Assembly: GCF_001807265.1 (NCBI RefSeq)
Contig: NZ_KV788371.1
Location: 1 to 64,000, forward strand
DNA: 64,000 bases
Direction: 5' to 3'
Source of the DNA: Corynebacterium sp. HMSC05H05
GTDB taxonomy: Bacteria; Actinomycetota; Actinomycetes; Mycobacteriales; Mycobacteriaceae
The notes under the pieces were generated by a model. It saw only the letters and a program-made list of their open reading frames with translations, searched no databases and was not told where the DNA came from. Position numbers and translations under genes: made by a program. Each line of letters begins with the position of its first letter. Position 1 is the stretch's first letter. This document shows positions 16,811 through 27,394 of the stretch, piece by piece.

Positions 16811-17482
16811 GTGTCGCATGTCTCTCACCGGAACTCAACCTCCCCGTCCGCAACGTTTCACGGGTTGCCCACGGGGTCCGGCATTGGCATCATCTTCGCC
16901 GCGCTGTTCACCGGCGTGCTGCTGTCGCTTTCCACCGGGGTGATCGGCTGGCCGTTTCTGGCCCTCTACGCCGTCGCGGTGATTGTGGTGGCCACACTGG
17001 TCAACCCGCGGGGGCTGTTCCTCAACGTGGCCAGCGCGCCGATCCTGTTCGTGATCGCGGTGGTGGTCGCTGGCTGGGTGATGTCGCGCACCGAGATCGC
17101 GGCCGGCGGCTCCTCCGGCAAGGCCGCGCTGCTGCTGGTGTTCTACCCGGTCACGGAGCTATTTCCGGTGCTGTTCGCCGTCACACTGGGCTCGATCGTC
17201 ATCGCGTTTGTGCGCATCCGCTTGATCAAGCGCCACAACGCGCAGCTGCTGCGCCGCGAGACCGCCGAGCGCACCCGGATCAACCGCAGCAACCGCCGCA
17301 CGAATTCCGAGGGGCGCCGCGCCCGCGAGCGCGCCAAGGCGGTGTCGGTGGACGAGCTTCTGCGCCGCGCGGATTCGGAGCGCGGCGCGAAGCGGACCCC
17401 GAAGCCCGCACAGAAAAAGTCCCCCCGATCCGGCTCCACCTCGATTGCGGACCGGCTCGGCGAGGACCTTTACAAAGGCTAG
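16811..17482 (+). CDS. DUF6542 membrane protein
   Basis: A 223-residue protein starting with GTG at 16811, with four probable membrane helices in residues 20-135 (IGIIFAALFTGVLLSL, FLALYAVAVIVVATLV, APILFVIAVVVAGWVM, TELFPVLFAVTLGSIVIAF). A very basic cytoplasmic tail rich in Arg follows, ending IADRLGEDLYKG. This matches the corynebacterial/mycobacterial DUF6542 family found next to ispH (Rv1111c position). The function is unknown. Longer frames upstream overlap rmuC and are not used. Confidence 0.8.
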   Translation: MSHVSHRNSTSPSATFHGLPTGSGIGIIFAALFTGVLLSLSTGVIGWPFLALYAVAVIVVATLVNPRGLFLNVASAPILFVIAVVVAGWVMSRTEIAAGGSSGKAALLLVFYPVTELFPVLFAVTLGSIVIAFVRIRLIKRHNAQLLRRETAERTRINRSNRRTNSEGRRARERAKAVSVDELLRRADSERGAKRTPKPAQKKSPRSGSTSIADRLGEDLYKG

Positions 17483-17499
17483 CGCTTTCCCCTTGCGCT

Positions 17500-18477
17500 T
17501 TACCCCTGCGCCACCGCCGGAGTCTCACGGCGCGGCAGGCGCAGATCGCGCGGCAGGGAGAACGTGATGGTCTCTACGGTGGTGGTCACTTCCTCCGCGT
17601 CCGAGTAGCCGCGGCGCTCAAGCTCTTCCACCAGTTCCTTGACCAGGATCTCCGGCACCGATGCGCCCGAGGTCACGCCGACGGTGTTCACGCCGTCGAA
17701 CCACTCGTCCTTGACCTGGGAGGCGTAGTCCACCAGATACGACTCCTGCGCACCCGCCTCCAGCGCCACCTCGACCAGGCGGCGGGAGTTCGAAGAGTTC
17801 TGGGAGCCGACCACGATGACTAGCTCACAGCGCGGAGCGATCTCCTTGACCGCGGCCTGGCGGTTCTGCGTGGCGTAGCAGATGTCGTCGCTCGGCGGAT
17901 TCTCCAGGTTCGGGTAGCGCTCGTGCAGCTTGTCCACGATCACCATGGTCTCGTCCACCGACAGCGTGGTCTGGGAAAGCCACACCAGCTTCTGGTCGTC
18001 CGGGAAGTCGGGCAGGCGGTCCACGCCGTCCACGCCGTCGACAAGGTGCGTGATCTCCGGAGCCTCACCTGCGGTGCCTTCGACCTCCTCGTGGCCCTCG
18101 TGGCCGACGAGCAGGATGTGGTAGCCGTCGCGGGCGAAGCGCTTGGCCTCGTTGTGCACCTTGGTCACCAGCGGGCAGGATGCGTCGAGGGTGAGCAGGT
18201 TGCGGCTCTTGGCGGAGTCGCGCACCGCCGGGGAGACACCGTGGGCGGAGAAGACCAGGTGCGCACCCTCGGGGACCTGGTCGGTCTCGTCGACGAAAAC
18301 TACGCCGCGTTCCTGCAGCGTTTCCACGACGTACTTGTTGTGCACGATCTCTTTGCGCACGTAGACGGGGGCACCGTATTTCTCCAGGGCTTTCTCTACG
18401 GTCTCCACGGCGCGGTCGACGCCGGCGCAGTAGCCGCGGGGGGATGCGAGGAGGACTTTTTTACCCTGTTCTGTCAT
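17500..18477 (-). CDS. ispH: 4-hydroxy-3-methylbut-2-enyl diphosphate reductase
   Basis: A 325-residue IspH, the last enzyme of the MEP pathway, reducing HMBPP to IPP and DMAPP with a 4Fe-4S cluster. The three cluster cysteines are visible in [23 protein letters not shown] and [10 protein letters not shown]. Substrate-binding motifs SAHGVSP and [11 protein letters not shown] are present. It is divergently transcribed from xseA. Length and motifs are standard. Confidence 0.97.
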   Translation of the reverse strand: MTEQGKKVLLASPRGYCAGVDRAVETVEKALEKYGAPVYVRKEIVHNKYVVETLQERGVVFVDETDQVPEGAHLVFSAHGVSPAVRDSAKSRNLLTLDASCPLVTKVHNEAKRFARDGYHILLVGHEGHEEVEGTAGEAPEITHLVDGVDGVDRLPDFPDDQKLVWLSQTTLSVDETMVIVDKLHERYPNLENPPSDDICYATQNRQAAVKEIAPRCELVIVVGSQNSSNSRRLVEVALEAGAQESYLVDYASQVKDEWFDGVNTVGVTSGASVPEILVKELVEELERRGYSDAEEVTTTVETITFSLPRDLRLPRRETPAVAQG

Positions 18478-18572
18478 GGAACCAACCCTAACTAATCAGC
18501 GTCAAAAACAATAGGCGGGCCGTCTCGGCTCGCCGGGTAACGTGGCAGAAGTCAAATGGAAAGGAGCATGCG

Positions 18573-19814
18573 GTGGCAGATTCGAAGAGCTCGCCGGAGC
18601 AGCCGTGGTCGGTGTCCAAGCTCAACACCTCGGTGAAGGGCTGGATCGAGCGCCTCGGCTGGCTGTGGATCGAGGGGCAGCTCACCCAGGTCAACACCAA
18701 GCCCACGTGGCGGTATTCCTACCTCACGCTGCGCGACACCCAGGAGCAAGCCAGCGTCCAGCTCACCGCGGAGACCTCGCTGCTTACGGGCATGCAGGTG
18801 CCGCTGAACGACGGCGACCGCGTCGTCGTCCTGGGCAAACCGTCCTTCTACCCGGGCCGCGGCACGTTTTCCATGCGCGTGACCGAGATCAGGCACGTCG
18901 GAGCCGGCGAGCTTTTGGCCCGCATCGAGGCGCTGCGCAAGCAGCTCGCCTCCGAGGGCCTGTTCGATCCCGCACGCAAGAAGCCGCTGCCCTACCTGCC
19001 CACGAAGGTCGGTTTGATCACCGGCCGCGGCTCCGCCGCCGAGCGCGACGTGGTCACCGTGGCTCAGGGCCGCTGGCCCGAGGTGCGCTTCGAGATCATC
19101 AACACCCCGGTCCAGGGCCCGACCACCGTGCCCGCGGTGATCGAGGCGCTCAGTGTCCTCGATGCGGACCCTGAGGTGGACGTGATCATCGTCGCCCGCG
19201 GCGGCGGGTCTGTGGAGGATCTGCTGCCCTTTTCGGAGGAGGCGCTGCAGCGTGCCGTCGCTAAGCTTGGCACTCCTGTGATCTCTGCGATCGGCCACGA
19301 GCCGGACAACCCGGTGCTGGACAACGTCGCGGACGTGCGCGCCGCCACCCCGACCGATGCGGCGAAGCGCGCGGTCCCCGATGTGGCACAGGAGCGATTG
19401 CTTATCGACGAAGCACGTGCCCGCATGGCCGCCGCCCTGCGCGGATGGGTCCAGCGCGAGCGCGACGGGCTGGCCTCGGTGCGCACGCGCCCCGCGCTCG
19501 CTGACCCGATGATGGCCATCAACCGCCGCCGCGAGGAGATCGAGCGTGCCACCGCCCTGATCCGCCGCGACGTGAGCCACTTGCTGCAGCGCGAAACACA
19601 GCACGTGCGCGGGCTGCGCGCCCAAGTCTCCGCCTTGGGCCCCTCGGCGACGCTTGCCCGCGGCTACGCCGTGGTGCAGGTGCTGCCGCGCGACGGCTCC
19701 GACGCCGAAGTTGTCACCTCCATCGACCAATCCCCGCCCGGATCGCAGCTGCGCATCCGCGTTGGCGACGGCTCCATTACCGCCGCCTCCATGTCCACCA
19801 CGCAAGCAGATTAG
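18573..19814 (+). CDS. xseA: Exodeoxyribonuclease VII large subunit
   Basis: A 413-residue XseA. N-terminal OB-fold ([21 protein letters not shown]), then the nuclease domain with [42 protein letters not shown] and [28 protein letters not shown], and a long helical C-terminal arm. With XseB it degrades single-stranded DNA. The GTG start at 18573 follows AAAGGAGCAT. xseB starts 11 bp after the stop, so the two form an operon. Confidence 0.96.
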   Translation: MADSKSSPEQPWSVSKLNTSVKGWIERLGWLWIEGQLTQVNTKPTWRYSYLTLRDTQEQASVQLTAETSLLTGMQVPLNDGDRVVVLGKPSFYPGRGTFSMRVTEIRHVGAGELLARIEALRKQLASEGLFDPARKKPLPYLPTKVGLITGRGSAAERDVVTVAQGRWPEVRFEIINTPVQGPTTVPAVIEALSVLDADPEVDVIIVARGGGSVEDLLPFSEEALQRAVAKLGTPVISAIGHEPDNPVLDNVADVRAATPTDAAKRAVPDVAQERLLIDEARARMAAALRGWVQRERDGLASVRTRPALADPMMAINRRREEIERATALIRRDVSHLLQRETQHVRGLRAQVSALGPSATLARGYAVVQVLPRDGSDAEVVTSIDQSPPGSQLRIRVGDGSITAASMSTTQAD

Positions 19815-19825
19815 GAACACAAAAC

Positions 19826-20089
19826 ATGACTGAGAACTCTTTCGGCACCGGCCAGGCCAACGACAACGCGCTGCCGGACCCGGCCACCTTGAGCTACGAG
19901 CAGGCCCGCGACGAGCTCATTGAGACCGTGAAGATCCTCGAGCTAGGCCAAATGAGCCTGGACGAGTCTCTGAAGTACTGGGAGCGCGGCGAGGCGCTGG
20001 CGAAGCGGTGCGAGGTGCTCCTCGACGGCGCCTCAAAGCGCGTCGAAGAAGCGATTAGTTCCCGCCAGCAGCCTGAATCGGAGCAGTAG
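19826..20089 (+). CDS. xseB: Exodeoxyribonuclease VII small subunit
   Basis: An 87-residue XseB with the usual helical hairpin: [37 protein letters not shown] and [16 protein letters not shown]. It binds XseA to form exonuclease VII. The last 35 bp overlap the 3' end of the convergent DUF4245 gene. Confidence 0.95.
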   Translation: MTENSFGTGQANDNALPDPATLSYEQARDELIETVKILELGQMSLDESLKYWERGEALAKRCEVLLDGASKRVEEAISSRQQPESEQ

Positions 20090-20636
20090 CCAGCACGGTA
20101 GAGATCAGCTCCTCGAACTCGCGGGCCTCCCCGGCGCCGGTGAGCACGAGGCGGGCGTCGCCCGCGTCGACGACCCACAGGTCGCGCACGTCCTTCTCGT
20201 CGGAGGTGTAGATCTCCACGCTGCGGCCGTCGATGTCTTCGGTGCGCTCCAGGCTGCGAGGCTTCGCGTCCGCGCCTTCTGCCGCTTCCTTCGCGTCTGC
20301 GCCGGTCTGCGTGAGCTGGATGAAGCCACGGTCCGGGGTGACCCAGCCGACCGTCGGCGCCGGCTGGCCGCCCAGCATGGAACGGCGCGCGGAGTTGGTG
20401 ACCCAGCCTTCCGGCATCTCCGGGTAGCGCACAGCGAAGTCCACGCCGCGCGCTTCTAAGTTGAGGAAGGTCTTCGCGTCGACTTCCTGGACCGGTCCCT
20501 GCTCGGGCGCGCCAGGGTTGAACGAGCACAGCCCGGTCGCGCCGACGGCGACGACCATCAGCACGACGATGAGCACGGAGTTGATCGCGATGTCTCGTCC
20601 GTCCTGGAAGATGCGGGGTTTTTTGTTGTTAGCCAC
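20055..20636 (-). CDS. DUF4245 membrane-anchored protein
   Basis: A 193-residue protein with one N-terminal membrane helix (residues 17-38) and an extracytoplasmic domain. It contains [34 protein letters not shown] and [18 protein letters not shown], matching the actinobacterial DUF4245 family found next to glpX (Rv1100 position). The role is unknown. It is divergent from glpX and overlaps the xseB end. Confidence 0.85.
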   Translation of the reverse strand: MANNKKPRIFQDGRDIAINSVLIVVLMVVAVGATGLCSFNPGAPEQGPVQEVDAKTFLNLEARGVDFAVRYPEMPEGWVTNSARRSMLGGQPAPTVGWVTPDRGFIQLTQTGADAKEAAEGADAKPRSLERTEDIDGRSVEIYTSDEKDVRDLWVVDAGDARLVLTGAGEAREFEELISTVLATAPIQAAGGN

Positions 20637-20757
20637 GCCGATCAGTATGGCATGCGTCCCGCTTCCCCCTTAAAGGTGGGAATAACGGTCACATCCGCGG
20701 GTGGTAGTGCCACAATAGAGGGGTCTTTTTGTGATTCATGTTTAGGAAGGCCTCCCC

Positions 20758-21768
20758 ATGACCGAACAGTCCGATCTTTTCCCCGACCGCAATCTCGCGA
20801 TGGAGCTGGTGCGCGTCACCGAGGCCGCCGCTCTCGCCTCCGGCCGCTGGGTGGGCCGCGGCCAGAAGAACGAGGGCGACGGTGCCGCCGTCAACGCGAT
20901 GCGCAAGATGATCAATTCCGTGGAGATGGACGGCGTCATCGTCATCGGCGAGGGCGAAAAAGACGAGGCCCCGATGCTGTTCAACGGCGAGCAGGTCGGC
21001 ACCGGCCGCGGCGCCGCCGTGGACCTCGCTGTCGACCCGGTCGACGGCACCCGCCTGATGGCGGAGGGCCGCCCGAACGCGATCTCCGTGATCGCCGCCG
21101 CCGACCGCGGCTCCATGTTCAACCCGCAGGACGCCTTCTACATGAACAAGATTGCCGTGGGACCTGAGGCCGCCGGCGTCATCGACATCACCGCGCCGGT
21201 CGCCGCGAACATCGAGGCCGTGGCGAAGGCGAAGGGTATCCGCACCTCTGACGTCACCGTCGTTGTGCTGGACCGCCCGCGCCACAACCAGCTTGTGGAC
21301 GACATCCGCGCCGCCGGCGCCAAAGTCCGCTTCATCATGGACGGCGACGTCGCCGGCGCCATCGCGGCGGCGCAGGACACCAGCTCCATCGACATCGCAA
21401 TGGGTGTCGGTGGTACCCCGGAGGGCGTCGTCACGGCTTGCGCCCTGAAGTGCCTGGGCGGCGAGATCCAGGGCATGCTCGCCCCGCAGGACGACGTGGA
21501 GCGCGAGCGCGTGCTGGCCGCCGGCCACGACCTGGACCGCGTGCTGGGCATCAACGACCTGGTTACCTCAGACAACTGCTACTTCGCCGCCACCGGCGTG
21601 ACCAACGGCGACATGCTGCGCGGCGTGACCTACCGCAAGTCCGGCGCCACCACTCGTTCGCTGGTGATGCGTTCGAAGTCCGGCACCGTGCGCTTTGTGG
21701 AGTCCCAGCACCAGCTGACCAAGCTGCAGGACTACTCCGTGGTGGACTACTCCGACCCGAAGAACTAG
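20758..21768 (+). CDS. glpX: Class II fructose-1,6-bisphosphatase
   Basis: A 336-residue GlpX, which hydrolyses fructose-1,6-bisphosphate in gluconeogenesis. Metal and substrate motifs: [47 protein letters not shown] and [19 protein letters not shown]. The ATG at 20758 is preceded by AGGAAGG. In corynebacteria GlpX is the main FBPase. Confidence 0.97.
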   Translation: MTEQSDLFPDRNLAMELVRVTEAAALASGRWVGRGQKNEGDGAAVNAMRKMINSVEMDGVIVIGEGEKDEAPMLFNGEQVGTGRGAAVDLAVDPVDGTRLMAEGRPNAISVIAAADRGSMFNPQDAFYMNKIAVGPEAAGVIDITAPVAANIEAVAKAKGIRTSDVTVVVLDRPRHNQLVDDIRAAGAKVRFIMDGDVAGAIAAAQDTSSIDIAMGVGGTPEGVVTACALKCLGGEIQGMLAPQDDVERERVLAAGHDLDRVLGINDLVTSDNCYFAATGVTNGDMLRGVTYRKSGATTRSLVMRSKSGTVRFVESQHQLTKLQDYSVVDYSDPKN

Positions 21769-21782
21769 ACCGCGCCAGCCGC

Positions 21783-22475
21783 CTAGATCAGCGCGCCGAT
21801 CACCGCCGCGCTGGCCAGCAGGTTGTTCACCACGTGCACGATGAAGCTGGACGTGATGTTGCCGTGGAACCGCGCCACCAGCGCCAGGCCAATGCCGGAG
21901 AAGAAGGTGAACAGGATCGCTGGCGGCGCGACGTGGGCAGCCCCGAAAATCGCTGAGGTGGCCAGCACGCTCGCCGCCGCGGGCATGAGCGTGTCGAAGT
22001 AGTTCATGAGCACGCGGCGGAACACGATTTCCTCCATAAACGGCCCGACGAGCAGGTAGCCAGCGAGCAGCGCCAGCACCGGCGCGGCACTATCCAAATC
22101 CCGGGCGAGGACGTCCCCTGTGGAATCGCCTCCGGGCTCAAGGCCAATGAGCGGCGCGACTGAAGCGCTCGCTGCCGCCGAGCCGAACACCACCGCCGGA
22201 GCCTGCCAGATCAGGTGCCAGCCGCGGCGCCCGAGCCGCGAGAATCCGAGCTCGAGCCCGCGGTGCCGCATGTGGCGCACGAGCAGCACCGTCGGCACTG
22301 CGAGCGCGACCAGCACTGCGACCGGCAGCACCGTCAGCGCCACAGTCCGGGAGACGCCCGCGCGCACCAGAATCAGCCCTTGGCCGATGAGCAAAACGTA
22401 CATCGAGGCCATCGCGGCAGCCGCAACTCCCGCGTCCCTCAAAGTGGGGGTCTTCATGGCCTGCGGTTCGGGCAT
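21783..22475 (-). CDS. CPBP-family intramembrane protease-like protein
   Basis: A 230-residue membrane protein of the CPBP (Abi/CAAX protease) family. About six helices; motif 1 reads FMEEIVFRRVLMNYF, with the paired glutamates and the arginine, and a later helix supplies SAIFGAAHVAPPAI (motif 2 His) and FHGNITSSFIVHVVNNLLAS (later His/Asn motif). Such proteins are glutamic intramembrane proteases or scaffolds; the substrate is unknown. Confidence 0.88.
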   Translation of the reverse strand: MPEPQAMKTPTLRDAGVAAAAMASMYVLLIGQGLILVRAGVSRTVALTVLPVAVLVALAVPTVLLVRHMRHRGLELGFSRLGRRGWHLIWQAPAVVFGSAAASASVAPLIGLEPGGDSTGDVLARDLDSAAPVLALLAGYLLVGPFMEEIVFRRVLMNYFDTLMPAAASVLATSAIFGAAHVAPPAILFTFFSGIGLALVARFHGNITSSFIVHVVNNLLASAAVIGALI

Positions 22476-22575
22476 TTCGTCTCCTCGTCATGTCCGGTTA
22501 GTGCATAATCGTGCAGTGGAAAGGCACGCGCGCACTCTACCGCGCGCGGCGTGCACGCGACAGAAGTAAAGGACA

Positions 22576-23979
22576 ATGATGGCTGATCAGGAATACCGCA
22601 TCGAACATGACACGATGGGCGAGGTCAAGGTGCCCGTCGACGCTCTGTGGCGCGCCCAGACGCAGCGCGCTGTGGAGAACTTCCCTATCTCCGGCCGCGG
22701 CCTGGAGGCCCAGCAGATCCGCGCGCTCGGCCTGCTCAAGGCCGCGTGCGCGCAGGTGAACAAGGACCTGGGCAACCTTGACGCCGAGAAGGCCGACGCC
22801 ATCATCGCCGCCGCGAAGGAGATCGCGGACGGCAAGCACGACGAGCAGTTCCCCATTGATGTGTTCCAGACCGGCTCCGGCACCTCGTCGAACATGAACA
22901 CCAACGAGGTCATCGCCTCCATCGCGAAGGCGAACGGTGTTGAGGTTCACCCGAACGACCACGTGAACATGGGCCAGTCCTCCAACGACACTTTCCCCAC
23001 CGCCACCCACGTCGCCGCCACCGAGGCGGCTGCGAGCGACCTGATCCCGGCGCTGAAGGTGCTGCAGGAATCCCTGGAGAAGAAGGCCACCGAGTGGCAC
23101 GAGGTGGTCAAGTCCGGCCGCACCCACCTCATGGACGCCACCCCGGTCACCCTGGGCCAGGAGTTCTCTGGCTACGCCCGCCAGATCGAGCTCGGCGTCG
23201 CACGCGTCGAGGCCACCCTGGAGCGCCTTGGCGAGCTCGCCATCGGCGGCACCGCCGTGGGCACCGGCATCAACACCCCGGCGGAGTTCGGCGGCAAGGT
23301 CACCGAGGAGCTGGTCAAGCTCACCGGTGTTGAGCAGCTGTCCGAGGCGAAGAACCACTTCGAGGCGCAGGCCAACCGCGACGGCCTGGTCGAGTTCTCC
23401 GGCGCGATGCGCTCCGTTGCTGTGTCCCTGTACAAGATCGCCAACGACATCCGCCTGATGGGCTCCGGCCCGCTGGCCGGCTTCGGCGAGATCCACCTGC
23501 CGGACCTGCAGCCGGGTTCCTCCATCATGCCGGGCAAGGTCAACCCGGTGCTGTGCGAGACCGCAACGCAGGTTTCCGCGCAGGTCATCGGCAACGACGC
23601 CGCCGTCGCGTTCGGCGGCACCCAGGGCCAGTTCGAGCTCAACGTGTTCATCCCGATGATGGCGCGCAACGTGCTCGAGTCCTCCCGCCTGCTGGCGAAC
23701 ACGGCCCGCCAGTTCGCCACCAAGCTTGTCGACGGCATCGAGCCCAACGAGGAGCGCATGCGCACCCTGGCCGAGTCTTCCCCGTCGATCGTGACCCCGC
23801 TGAACTCCGCGATCGGCTACGAAAACGCCGCGAAGATTGCCAAGCACGCGATCAAGGAGGGCATCACCATCCGCCAGGCCACCATCGATCTCGGTTTCGT
23901 GGACGGCGAGAAGCTCACCGAGGAGGAGCTGGACAAGCGCCTCGACGTGCTGTCCATGGCCAACACTGACCGAAACTAG
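22576..23979 (+). CDS. fumC: Class II fumarate hydratase
   Basis: A 467-residue FumC, the TCA cycle enzyme interconverting fumarate and malate without iron-sulfur. Motifs: [11 protein letters not shown], the signature [29 protein letters not shown] with the active-site histidine, and [25 protein letters not shown] precedes the ATG. A strong hairpin terminator lies 28 bp after the stop. Confidence 0.97.
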   Translation: MMADQEYRIEHDTMGEVKVPVDALWRAQTQRAVENFPISGRGLEAQQIRALGLLKAACAQVNKDLGNLDAEKADAIIAAAKEIADGKHDEQFPIDVFQTGSGTSSNMNTNEVIASIAKANGVEVHPNDHVNMGQSSNDTFPTATHVAATEAAASDLIPALKVLQESLEKKATEWHEVVKSGRTHLMDATPVTLGQEFSGYARQIELGVARVEATLERLGELAIGGTAVGTGINTPAEFGGKVTEELVKLTGVEQLSEAKNHFEAQANRDGLVEFSGAMRSVAVSLYKIANDIRLMGSGPLAGFGEIHLPDLQPGSSIMPGKVNPVLCETATQVSAQVIGNDAAVAFGGTQGQFELNVFIPMMARNVLESSRLLANTARQFATKLVDGIEPNEERMRTLAESSPSIVTPLNSAIGYENAAKIAKHAIKEGITIRQATIDLGFVDGEKLTEEELDKRLDVLSMANTDRN

Positions 23980-24007
23980 GCCGCAACTAGCACCTCACTA
24001 GAATCAG

Positions 24008-24043
24008 CCCCCAGCACATCAACCAACTTGCTGGGGGCTTTTT
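24008..24043 (+). terminator. fumC terminator
   Basis: Perfect 9-bp stem CCCCCAGCA / TGCTGGGGG with a 12-base loop, followed by CTTTTT. A textbook intrinsic terminator for fumC. It ends one base before the ATG of the next gene. Confidence 0.92.
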
Positions 24044-24044
24044 C

Positions 24045-24548
24045 ATGCCTGATTCTTTCTCCGAGCTGCACACCGCGGGCGGCCCGAACAAGCCGTGGGT
24101 CGTCGGCGGGGTGCTCGCGCTCATCGTCGCCATCATCGGCGTCGCGCTCGCGGCGGCATACTGGTACGCCAACCCGCGCCCCGAACCGGTCAACGAGGTT
24201 CCGGAAACGGTCACGGTCACCGCACAGCCGCAGTCGCCTATCGACGACCCTTCGGCCCCCACCGGCACGTACACCGGAACGCTGAACAGTTTGGAAGACG
24301 ACGCGAAAGTCAAGGCGTGGCCCGCGGTGGCGACCTTCGGCGGCGGCACCGCCTCGGTGACGTATCCCCTAACCGGCTGCACGGCGCTGATCGGTGAGGA
24401 GGGCGAATCCGTCCCGTTGACGAAGGGCTGTAATGACGGGCAGGGCCGTTGGGACGTCGAGAAGCACACGCCCGGCATTGTGAAGCTAACCTACCTAGAG
24501 GATGGAAAAGCGCTGGTAGAGGGCGAGCTTTCAGCGGGCTTGCCATAA
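24045..24548 (+). CDS. Hypothetical membrane-anchored extracytoplasmic protein
   Basis: A 167-residue protein with a single membrane helix at about residues 18-40 (VVGGVLALIVAIIGVALAAAYWY), a Pro/Thr-rich linker and a C-terminal domain of about 95 residues beginning GTYTGTLNSLEDD with a pair of cysteines (GCTALIG, KGCNDG) that may form a disulfide. I do not recognise the family. The only in-frame ATG is at 24045, directly after the fumC terminator, so the start must come from a promoter inside or downstream of the fumC end, or from read-through. Confidence 0.65.
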   Translation: MPDSFSELHTAGGPNKPWVVGGVLALIVAIIGVALAAAYWYANPRPEPVNEVPETVTVTAQPQSPIDDPSAPTGTYTGTLNSLEDDAKVKAWPAVATFGGGTASVTYPLTGCTALIGEEGESVPLTKGCNDGQGRWDVEKHTPGIVKLTYLEDGKALVEGELSAGLP

Positions 24549-24580
24549 TGTGCACCGGGTGTAATATTGCACCCCGTGCA
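24540..24580 (+). promoter_or_regulatory. TetR promoter with overlapping 30-bp palindromic operator
   Basis: A near-perfect 30-bp palindrome at 24551-24580: arms TGCAC-C-GGGTG-T and G-CACCC-C-GTGCA around the centre AATATT, broken only at two base pairs. The -35 TTGCCA (24540-24545) and -10 TAATAT (24562-24567), spaced 16 bp, overlap it; the -10 is the centre of the palindrome. Binding of a repressor would block RNA polymerase directly. Transcription should start near the GTG at 24576. Confidence 0.85.
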
Positions 24581-25184
24581 AAATGAGGGAATCAGGGAGC
24601 AGAAGCGGCGCGAAACGCTGCAACGCATCCGCGACGAAGCCGCGAAACTTGTCCGCGCGCACGGGTACGACAACGTCACCGTCGACGACATCTGCCACGA
24701 CGCGGGCATTTCTAGACGCACGTTTTTCAACTACGTCGACTCCAAGGACGAGGCGATCTTGGGCTCGTTCCCCTTCGCGTTCAGCGAGGACGCCCTCGCC
24801 GCGATCCGGGAGACACCGAGCGAGAACGTGCTCGAACTTGTCATCCGTTCCGTCGAGGTACAACCGGGGCGCTTCGACGGGCCGGCCGCGAAATGCCGCC
24901 GCGAGCTGCTGGAAAACAACCCCGGCCTGATGCACGCCGAAGCCACCCGCAAACGTGGCTTCCTCACCGAGGTAGGCCGAGCGGTCTACGAGCATTTGGA
25001 ACGCTTCCCCGACGACCGCAGACACACCGGGACGCTGGAAAGCGAAACACAATTCATCGTGGTCCTCTTCCAAGGCGCGGTGAGTCGCTACCTGTGGCAC
25101 CCTCCAGAGGGCGCCGACCCCGTCGAGCAACTGCTAACTAACGCACACGATCTTTCTACGTACGCAAAGGAGATGACATGGTAG
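24576..25184 (+). CDS. TetR-family repressor, probably of the adjacent exporter
   Basis: About 202 residues. The helix-turn-helix lies at the N-terminus: [38 protein letters not shown] reads as the TetR DNA-binding signature (shown in part: [19 protein letters not shown]). The rest is a ligand-binding domain of unknown specificity. The GTG at 24576 is favoured because the promoter predicts a leaderless mRNA; an upstream TTG at 24567 is in frame. The stop overlaps the start of the MFS exporter, so the pair is one operon, most likely autoregulated. Confidence 0.88.
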   Translation: MQNEGIREQKRRETLQRIRDEAAKLVRAHGYDNVTVDDICHDAGISRRTFFNYVDSKDEAILGSFPFAFSEDALAAIRETPSENVLELVIRSVEVQPGRFDGPAAKCRRELLENNPGLMHAEATRKRGFLTEVGRAVYEHLERFPDDRRHTGTLESETQFIVVLFQGAVSRYLWHPPEGADPVEQLLTNAHDLSTYAKEMTW

Positions 25185-26737
25185 AAAGCCGCGCGGACAA
25201 CCATCCGCTCCAGGCCACCCCGCCAAACGTGGGGCTGGTGTTCTCGGCCCTGCTGCTGACCATGCTGATGAGCTCGCTGGGCCAGATGATTTTCGCCACC
25301 GCCCTGCCCACCATCGTGGGCGAGCTCGGCGGCGTGGACCACATGAGTTGGGTCATCTCGGCGTTTTTGGTCACCATGACCATCGCCATGCCGATCAACG
25401 GCAAGCTCGGCGACATTCTGGGCCGCAAGTGGCTCTACATCACCGGCATCGGCCTGTTCGTGATCGGCTCCGCCCTCGGCGGCTTCGCCCACACCATGGA
25501 GCTATTGATCATCGGCCGCGCCGTCCAGGGCTTGGGCGCGGGCGGAATGATGGTGAACTCGCAATCCATCATCGCCGAGGTGGTCCCCGCCCGCGAGCGT
25601 GGCAAGTACATGGGTGTCATGGGCGCCGTCTTCGGCGTGTCGTCGGTGCTCGGCCCGGTGCTGGGCGGCTGGTTCACCGACGGCCCCGGCTGGCGCTGGG
25701 CACTGTGGATGAACATCCCGCTGGGCATTTTGGCCATGTGCGTGTGCGCCTCCGTGCTGCACCTGCGCCGCGGATCTGCGAAGGGCATGCACTACGACTA
25801 CGTCGGCACCACGCTCATGGTGGTGGCCACGGCCTCGCTGATCCTCACCACCACCTGGGGCGGCACCCAGTACGAGTGGACCTCCCCCACCATCATCACC
25901 ACCTTGCTTATCGCGCTTGTTGCCGCCGTGGCATTCGTGTTCGTGGAGCTGCGCGCCACCAACCCGCTGATCCCGATGGACCTGTTCAAAAACCGCAACA
26001 TGGTGCTGACCACCCTGGCCGGCACCGTGCTGGGCCTGGCCATGACCAGCAGCCTTGCCTACCTACCCACCTACCTGCAGATGGTTCACCAGCTCACCCC
26101 CACCGAGGCGGGGCTGATGATGCTGCCGATGGTCGTCGGCATGCTCGGCACCGGCATGGCGGTCGGCTTCATCATCTCCAAGACCGGCCGTTACAAGATC
26201 TACCCGCTGGTCGGCATGCTGGTGACCACCCTGGGGCTCTTCCTATTCTCCCGCCTGCAGGTGACCACGTCGCTGACCAGGCTGGGCGTCTACATGTTCA
26301 TCTTCGGCTTCGGCCTGGGCCTGGTCATGCAGGTGCTGGTCCTGATCGTGCAGAACTCGTTCCCGCTCAAGCACGTGGGCACTGCGACGTCCACGAACAA
26401 CTTCTTCCGCCAGATCGGCTCGTCCATCGGCGCGTCGCTCGCGGGCTCGCTGTTCATCCACAACATGCGCGACAACCTGGAGCAGCGCCTGCCGGAGGCG
26501 CTGGCCAAACTTGGCCCGGAGGGCGAGGCGTACGCCGCGAAGTTCCAAGACGGCGGGGCAAACAGCCTCACCCCCGGCGGGGTCGCCCAACTCCCCGATC
26601 CCATCAGGGAGGCGGTGCTGAGCAGCTACAACGACGGTCTGACCCCGGTGTTCTTGCTCATGGTGCCGCTGGCGATCATCGCTTTTGTCCTTTTGCTTCC
26701 GGTGCGAGAGGAAGCTCTCAAGGAGGACTTGAGCTAG
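25178..26737 (+). CDS. MFS drug exporter, DHA2 family (14 TM)
   Basis: A 519-residue proton-driven exporter with about 14 membrane helices. Motif A-like [11 protein letters not shown], motif C-like [20 protein letters not shown], and [13 protein letters not shown], typical of the DHA2 (EmrB/QacA) family. The ATG lies within the last codons of the TetR gene. Substrates are likely hydrophobic drugs or antiseptics, but specificity is not visible. Confidence 0.93.
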   Translation: MVESRADNHPLQATPPNVGLVFSALLLTMLMSSLGQMIFATALPTIVGELGGVDHMSWVISAFLVTMTIAMPINGKLGDILGRKWLYITGIGLFVIGSALGGFAHTMELLIIGRAVQGLGAGGMMVNSQSIIAEVVPARERGKYMGVMGAVFGVSSVLGPVLGGWFTDGPGWRWALWMNIPLGILAMCVCASVLHLRRGSAKGMHYDYVGTTLMVVATASLILTTTWGGTQYEWTSPTIITTLLIALVAAVAFVFVELRATNPLIPMDLFKNRNMVLTTLAGTVLGLAMTSSLAYLPTYLQMVHQLTPTEAGLMMLPMVVGMLGTGMAVGFIISKTGRYKIYPLVGMLVTTLGLFLFSRLQVTTSLTRLGVYMFIFGFGLGLVMQVLVLIVQNSFPLKHVGTATSTNNFFRQIGSSIGASLAGSLFIHNMRDNLEQRLPEALAKLGPEGEAYAAKFQDGGANSLTPGGVAQLPDPIREAVLSSYNDGLTPVFLLMVPLAIIAFVLLLPVREEALKEDLS

Positions 26738-26750
26738 CTGCTCTACGGCG

Positions 26751-27281
26751 CTACTGTTCGCGCGACATCGGCAGAATCAGCTCCCAGATGTCGCAGTCGC
26801 GCCACTCCCCCTGGCGCTCGCCGTAGGCCATCTGGGCCATGTTGTGGAACGTGCCGACCTTTTCAAATCCGCGGGACTTGTGCAGGCCCGCGGATCCTTC
26901 ATTTTCGGGGAAGATCCAGGAGTGAATGGACCACTTGTGCAGGCTGATGCACGTCTGGATCAGGTGGTCCAGCAAGGCGCCTGCGATGCCGCGGCCACGG
27001 GCGTCCGGGTGGGTGTAGATCGAATCTTCCACTACACCGTGGAACACGCTGCGGGTCGACGCTTTGGCGGCGCCGACCCAGCCGAGCACCTTGGTGTCGT
27101 CGTCTGCGTCGACCGCCACGAAGACGGTCTCCATGATCTTCTTGCGGGAGAATTGCTCCCAGTTTTGCCCCTTGGTTTCCCAAGAGGCGTTGCCTGTCTG
27201 TAGTCCCATCTCGTAGATGGCGCGTACCTGCGGATAGTCTTCCGGTCGGATGGGCCGGATGGCAAAGTCCGATTTTTGCAT
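26751..27281 (-). CDS. GNAT-family N-acetyltransferase (phosphinothricin acetyltransferase-like)
   Basis: A 176-residue GNAT enzyme. Start region FAIRPIRPEDYPQVRAIYEMG is typical of PAT/BAR-like acetyltransferases. The acetyl-CoA loop is DARGRGIAGALLDHLIQ, and SAGLHKSRGFEKVGTF is the late substrate-side motif. It may acetylate a small amine or an amino acid analogue such as phosphinothricin. Start ATG 27281 (MQKSDF); ATG 27290 is an alternative. Confidence 0.87.
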   Translation of the reverse strand: MQKSDFAIRPIRPEDYPQVRAIYEMGLQTGNASWETKGQNWEQFSRKKIMETVFVAVDADDDTKVLGWVGAAKASTRSVFHGVVEDSIYTHPDARGRGIAGALLDHLIQTCISLHKWSIHSWIFPENEGSAGLHKSRGFEKVGTFHNMAQMAYGERQGEWRDCDIWELILPMSREQ

Positions 27282-27336
27282 GCGCCCCATTGTCCAGATC
27301 CGCGTCGAGGCGCGCAAACACGGCTGGATCAACGCA

Positions 27337-27367
27337 AAAGCGCCACCCAGCCGCAGCTGGGTGGCGC
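27337..27367 (-). terminator. terminator of the LGFP lipoprotein gene
   Basis: Perfect 11-bp stem GCGCCACCCAG / CTGGGTGGCGC with a 6-base loop, followed on the minus strand by TTTTGCG. It lies 28 bp beyond the stop of the lipoprotein gene. Confidence 0.85.
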
Positions 27368-27394
27368 GAAGAATCAGGCGAGGTGAACGCCTTT

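Noticed and set aside
18552-19820. 422-codon frame antisense to xseA
   Set aside because: Mirror of a high-GC gene; amino acids rich in Arg/Gly/His with no domain.
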